DNA of 64,000 nucleotides from Flavobacterium pisciphilum (GTDB lineage Bacteria > Bacteroidota > Bacteroidia > Flavobacteriales > Flavobacteriaceae), in NCBI RefSeq assembly GCF_020905345.1, contig NZ_JAJJMO010000001.1, positions 2,914,001-2,978,000 of the forward strand, read 5' to 3'. Shown here piece by piece: positions 60,119 to 64,000 of the stretch. Made by a program: the position numbers and the translations under genes. Each line of letters starts with the position of its first letter. Within the stretch, counting starts at the first letter, position 1. The notes beneath the pieces were generated by a model, which was not told the origin of the DNA, did no database searches, and was given only the letters and a program-made list of their open reading frames with translations.

Positions 60119-61588
60119 ATGATTAAAAAATTTATTTATCTCGAATGGAAAGCCTTTTCAAGGTCGGCATCTTTTGGTGCTAATGTAGCATTGAAAATCA
60201 TAATAGGTTTTCTAGCAGTTTATTTCTCACTTATTTTCGTAGCAGCAGGAGCAGGAGCTTTTTATGTTCTTAAAAAGATGAATCTAGATCCTTTATTAAC
60301 TATAAATAAGTTTTTAGTTTATTATTTCTTGTTCGATTTGTCTATTAGACTTTTAATGCAAGCGATCCCTGTACTTAATATAAGACCTTTATTAACATTG
60401 CGAATTCAAAAGAAAACAATAGTTCATTTTTCACTTGGTAAAACAGCCTTATCATTTTTTAATATTGTTCATGCTTTCTTTTTTCTTCCTTTTACAATAG
60501 TTTTATTAATAGAAGGATATGATATCTTGGGTGTAATCTTTTGGCTTTTAGCTATAATAGCTTTAATTTATATTAATAACTATCTGAATATTTTATTAAG
60601 TAACATCGATAAATTGTTTGTCCTTTTTCTTGGAATAATAGCCCTTTTAGGGGGATTACAATATTATGGATTTTTTGATATTACAAATTATACTGTTTTG
60701 TTTTTTAATGGATTATATACAATAAAAGGACTTTTTGTTATTCCGGTTTTAATTTTGATAGGGTTATATTATGTAACTTTTAACTATTTTAAAAGTAATT
60801 TATATCTAGATGCAGGACTTTCGAATAAACATGATATTGCTAAAACTGAAAACCTAACATGGCTTAATCAATTTGGGACATTAGGAACGTTTCTTAAAAA
60901 TGATATTAAACTTATAAAGAGAAATAAAAGGTCGAAGATGACAATTATAATGAGTGTTCTTTTCTTATTTTATGGTTTCTTATTTTTTTCTGGAGGCGTC
61001 AAATCTTACAACAGTCCAGTTATGCACATTTTTGCTGGTATTTTTGTTTCGGGTGGTTTCCTGTTTACTTTCGGACAATTTGTACCAAGCTGGGATAGTT
61101 CGTATTACCAACTTATGATGACACAAAACATTCCATATAAAGGATATATTACCTCAAAATGGTGGTTAATAGTTATTGCAACTATTGTTTCGACGATAAT
61201 AGCTTCGTTTTACCTTTATTTTGGATGGCAAGTATATCTAACTATTGTTGTTGGAGCAATTTATAACATTGGTGTAAATTCACATTTAGTCCTTTTAGGA
61301 GGTGCATTTACCAAAACTCCAATTGATTTAACATCTACCAGTGGCGCTTTTGGAGATAAAAAAGCATTTAATGTAAATGCAATGCTTCTTACATTACCTA
61401 AATTATTATTACCAGTGGGATTATACTGGATTGGTTTTTCACTTGGAAATCCTAATATCGGATTAGCATTGGTTGCCTTAGCTGGAATAATTGGTTTTGT
61501 ACTTAAAGACAAGGTTTTTTTATTAATCGAAAAAAGATATAAAATCGAGAAATATAAAACGATAAGCGCCTATAAACAAAAGGCATAA
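60119..61588 (+). CDS. DUF5687 family ABC-type permease
   Basis: A 489-residue membrane protein with about eleven hydrophobic helices. It starts MIKKFIYLEWKAFSRSASFG, typical of the DUF5687 family. An amphipathic central block (FLKNDIKLIKRNKRSKMTI) separates two helix sets, a common layout for exporter permeases. It is followed 97 bp later by an ABC ATPase gene, so the two probably form an exporter of unknown substrate. The ATG at 60119 is used rather than the frame-extending start at 60062. Confidence 0.82.
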   Translation: MIKKFIYLEWKAFSRSASFGANVALKIIIGFLAVYFSLIFVAAGAGAFYVLKKMNLDPLLTINKFLVYYFLFDLSIRLLMQAIPVLNIRPLLTLRIQKKTIVHFSLGKTALSFFNIVHAFFFLPFTIVLLIEGYDILGVIFWLLAIIALIYINNYLNILLSNIDKLFVLFLGIIALLGGLQYYGFFDITNYTVLFFNGLYTIKGLFVIPVLILIGLYYVTFNYFKSNLYLDAGLSNKHDIAKTENLTWLNQFGTLGTFLKNDIKLIKRNKRSKMTIIMSVLFLFYGFLFFSGGVKSYNSPVMHIFAGIFVSGGFLFTFGQFVPSWDSSYYQLMMTQNIPYKGYITSKWWLIVIATIVSTIIASFYLYFGWQVYLTIVVGAIYNIGVNSHLVLLGGAFTKTPIDLTSTSGAFGDKKAFNVNAMLLTLPKLLLPVGLYWIGFSLGNPNIGLALVALAGIIGFVLKDKVFLLIEKRYKIEKYKTISAYKQKA

Positions 61589-61685
61589 TTAATTATAATA
61601 ATTACATAATGAGGTAATTATAAAATTATTTTGAATCAAAAATTAGATAAATAGACAAATAAAAAATCAAAAACATAAAATTATT

Positions 61686-62381
61686 ATGATACAAGTAAAC
61701 CAACTTTCAAAAACATATAATACAACAACAGTCTTAAAAATCGAAAACCTTGAAATTCCAAAAGGGCAAAGTTTTGGATTGGTAGGAAACAATGGAGCAG
61801 GGAAGACTACATTTTTTAGTTTATTATTGGATTTAATTCAACCATCTACAGGAAATATAATTAACAATAGTATACAAGTAAATAATGATGAGGGATGGAA
61901 ATCTTTTACAGGATCTTTTTTGGATGAAAGTTTCTTGATAGGATATTTAACTCCTGAAGAGTATTTTTATTTTGTAGGAGATTTACGCAATCAAAATAAA
62001 GCTGATGTTGATGCATTATTATCAAAACATGAAGAATTTTTTAATGGTGAAATCCTAAAAAATAAAAAATATTTGCGAGATTTATCCAAAGGGAATCAGA
62101 AAAAAGTAGGAATTATAGCGACACTTATTGGCAGCCCTGAAGTAATTATTTTAGATGAACCATTTGCCAACTTAGATCCAACAACAGTAAGTCGATTGAA
62201 AAAAATAATCAAGGAACTAGCAGATAATCCGAATGTTACAGTATTGGTTTCAAGCCATGATTTGCAACATACCGTTGAAGTTTGTGATAGAATTGTTGCT
62301 TTAAATAAGGGAGAAATTGTAAAAGATATTCAAACTTCAAGAGAAACACTTCAAGAGCTTGAGGCGTTTTTTGCCGTTTAA
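61686..62381 (+). CDS. ABC transporter ATP-binding protein
   Basis: A 231-residue ATPase. Walker A is GLVGNNGAGKTTFF near residue 33, the signature is LSKGNQKKVGI, and Walker B is EVIILDEPFANLDP with the D-loop and SSHDLQHTVEVCD carrying the switch His. It is small and lacks an added domain, as in DrrA/CcmA-type exporters. It pairs with the DUF5687 permease encoded just upstream. The ATP-binding role is certain; the substrate is unknown. Confidence 0.93.
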   Translation: MIQVNQLSKTYNTTTVLKIENLEIPKGQSFGLVGNNGAGKTTFFSLLLDLIQPSTGNIINNSIQVNNDEGWKSFTGSFLDESFLIGYLTPEEYFYFVGDLRNQNKADVDALLSKHEEFFNGEILKNKKYLRDLSKGNQKKVGIIATLIGSPEVIILDEPFANLDPTTVSRLKKIIKELADNPNVTVLVSSHDLQHTVEVCDRIVALNKGEIVKDIQTSRETLQELEAFFAV

Positions 62382-62468
62382 ATATAAATATTTCAAAAAG
62401 AAGCGTATTTTTACCAGTCATTATACTAAAAAACTTTTTTAGATGTTAAATGTTAAAAGTGTTTCCCA

Positions 62469-64000
62469 TTGAAAAACAATCGATTTAAATACATTTTTCT
62501 GTTCTTATTTATCTCCTTTTTGATAGCTTGTTCTACAAAAAGAGACACGTTTTTGGCAAGAAACTCTCATGCTTTAAGTACAAAGTATAATATTTTGTAT
62601 AATGGACAACTGGGTTTTGATAAAGGTATGAAAGCTATAGAGGCTAATTATACTGATAATTTTTGGAAATTACTGCCTATTGAAAGGATGCAAATTGATG
62701 AAGGTAATTCGGATGAAACTAAAGCAAAAAATCCGGATTTTCAACTTGCAGAGACAAAAGCAACCAAAGCCATCCAGAAACATTCGATGAATATTGGTGG
62801 ACGAGAAAAAAACAGTCAGATAGACGAAGCATATTTAATGCTTGGTCAGGCTCGTTATTATGATCAGAGATTCTTACCTGCTTTAGAAGCATTTAATTAT
62901 ATTTTATACAAATACCCAACAAGTAGCAATATCAATACAGCAAGAATTTGGCGTGAAAAAACCAATATGCGTTTAGGTAATGACGAGTTGGTTATAAAAA
63001 ACATCTATAAATTAATAAAAGGAGTTGCATTAAAAGAACAGGTATATGCAAATGCAAATGCTTTATTAGCAGAAGCTTTTATTAATTTGGAAGAAAAAGA
63101 TAGTGCAATTACAAAACTTAAAATTGCAGAGGAGTTTACTAAAAGAAATCCTGAAAGATCTAGATACCGTTTTATTTTAGGACAATTATATCAAGAAACA
63201 AATAAGAGAGATAGTGCCCTTTATTTTTATCAATCTGTAATTGATATGAACAGAAGAGCTGAGCGAAAGTATGTAATTCACGCTTATGCCAAAAAAGCTC
63301 AGTTATTTGATTATCAAAATGGGGATAGTGAACTTTTCCTCAAGACATACAATAAATTAGTTGACGATAGAGAAAACAGACCATTCTTAGATGTAATATA
63401 TTATGAGATGGGAGTCTTTTTTGATAAAAAGAAAGATGAAAAAGCGGCATTAGAATTTTATAATTATTCTTTAAAAAGAAAATCCAAAGATCCATATTTA
63501 GTAGCATCTACCTATCGTAATATTGGGAATATGTACTTTAAAAAAGCAAGTTATACATTGGCAGCAAAGTATTATGATAGTACTTTGGTAAAAATGGACC
63601 CTAAAACTAGAGAGTATGTCTATATCCAGAAAACTCGAAAAAATTTAGATGATGTAATAAAATATGAAGGTATTGCAAAACGCAATGATAGTATTATAAA
63701 TGTTGTTGGTCTTTCAGACTCAGCTAGAGTAAAATATTTTGGAGACTATATCGCCAAGTTAAAAACTGCTGATGAAGCAAAACGAATTCTTGAAGAGAAA
63801 CAAAAAGAAAAAATTGCTAATATAGAGCGAAACACAAACGGAGGAGGTTTAGAAACAATTACTGCAAAAGGGGCTCTACCAGGAAATCCTGAGAAAACAG
63901 GAGTTCCAAGTCCACCAACAGGAAATGAAGTAGCAAGTGTTTTTTATTTTTATAATCCTTCAACAGTAGCTTATGGAAAATTACAGTTCAAAAAACTGTG
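62469..64000 (+). CDS. sprE: Gliding motility/T9SS TPR lipoprotein SprE (PorW), N-terminal part
   Basis: Runs off the window edge; about 510 residues are visible. The frame has no ATG near its start, so TTG at 62469 is used. It is followed by a lipoprotein signal (KNNRFKYIFLFLFISFLIAC, lipobox LIAC). RDTFLARNSHALSTKYNILY and the following region with YTDNFWKLLPIERM closely resemble SprE, a TPR lipoprotein needed for type IX secretion and gliding. TPR-like helical repeats fill residues about 110-410 (DEAYLMLGQARYYDQRFLPA; ALEFYNYSLKRK; TYRNIGNMYFKKASYTLAAK). A short overlapping ORF precedes the start (stop TGA at 62470-62472), suggesting coupling. Confidence 0.82.
   Translation, partial: MKNNRFKYIFLFLFISFLIACSTKRDTFLARNSHALSTKYNILYNGQLGFDKGMKAIEANYTDNFWKLLPIERMQIDEGNSDETKAKNPDFQLAETKATKAIQKHSMNIGGREKNSQIDEAYLMLGQARYYDQRFLPALEAFNYILYKYPTSSNINTARIWREKTNMRLGNDELVIKNIYKLIKGVALKEQVYANANALLAEAFINLEEKDSAITKLKIAEEFTKRNPERSRYRFILGQLYQETNKRDSALYFYQSVIDMNRRAERKYVIHAYAKKAQLFDYQNGDSELFLKTYNKLVDDRENRPFLDVIYYEMGVFFDKKKDEKAALEFYNYSLKRKSKDPYLVASTYRNIGNMYFKKASYTLAAKYYDSTLVKMDPKTREYVYIQKTRKNLDDVIKYEGIAKRNDSIINVVGLSDSARVKYFGDYIAKLKTADEAKRILEEKQKEKIANIERNTNGGGLETITAKGALPGNPEKTGVPSPPTGNEVASVFYFYNPSTVAYGKLQFKKL

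Overview
The window looks like chromosome from a Flavobacterium-type bacterium (Bacteroidota, Flavobacteriia). The DNA is AT-rich and has no clear Shine-Dalgarno sites. Many genes are preceded by the Bacteroidota -7 promoter element TAnnTTTG. Diagnostic content includes a type IX secretion (T9SS) cargo gene beside a PorP/SprF gene, the gliding/T9SS lipoprotein SprE (PorW), an HU-CCDC81/SPOR protein, a DUF4175 protein, and the order purD - small membrane protein - DUF6427-like gene - upp - DUF4254 - GT9. I see no rRNA operon, CRISPR array, transposase or intact prophage. One tRNA (Cys) is present.

Layout. 1-4.2 kb: leftward secreted proteins, with a small T9SS module (135-aa protein, Ig-like protein with a type B C-terminal sorting domain, PorP/SprF protein cut by the window edge), a beta-helix-like secreted protein and a small secreted unknown. 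4.7-11.2 kb: holB, a DoxX protein, an exported accessory trio (two WG-repeat proteins and a YD-like lipoprotein), an acyl-CoA thioesterase and recA. 11.4-19.9 kb: plsC-like, trpS, dprA, an HU/SPOR membrane protein, a PIF1-like helicase and an OmpH/Skp-like lipoprotein. 20.1-27.7 kb: methyltransferase, GNAT protein, mnmG, ybeY and a large DUF4175 protein. Five parS-like CACGTG palindromes lie around mnmG, one of them inside the ybeY coding end, next to a decaying 13/14-bp tandem repeat. 27.8-36.3 kb: gltX, an SPFH protein, a YtxH/holin-like envelope cluster, a 1.4-kb non-coding region built from about 2.5 diverged copies of a 394-bp unit, glnS, folB and tRNA-Cys.

36.5-45.3 kb: the rnr - GIN-domain - lysE operon, a DUF2007 protein, a 737-bp AT-rich gap, rpiB, a DUF1294 protein, tex, tatA and an envelope protein. 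45.3-51.8 kb: a GH3-family enzyme, a large uncharacterised protein, then a tightly packed surface-glycan operon (UDP-glucuronate decarboxylase-like, polyprenyl-phosphate sugar transferase, GT2). 51.8-58.8 kb: an ORF6N protein carrying a 31-bp palindrome, a PaaK/CapK-like adenylate-forming enzyme, purD, two membrane proteins, upp, DUF4254, a GT9 heptosyltransferase-like gene and a 9 x 7-bp repeat. 58.9-64 kb: a PaaE-like ferredoxin reductase, a DUF5687 permease with its ABC ATPase, and the start of sprE.

Most genes are housekeeping. The parts least explained by known genes are the parS cluster with its neighbouring tandem repeats, the 394-bp repeat region, the palindrome inside the ORF6N gene, and the WG/WG/YD exported trio. 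Gene orientation is mainly leftward from 17 to 40 kb and mainly rightward after 40 kb, which together with the parS cluster suggests, without proving, that this is origin-proximal chromosome. All family names are from reading the sequence; no database search was run.
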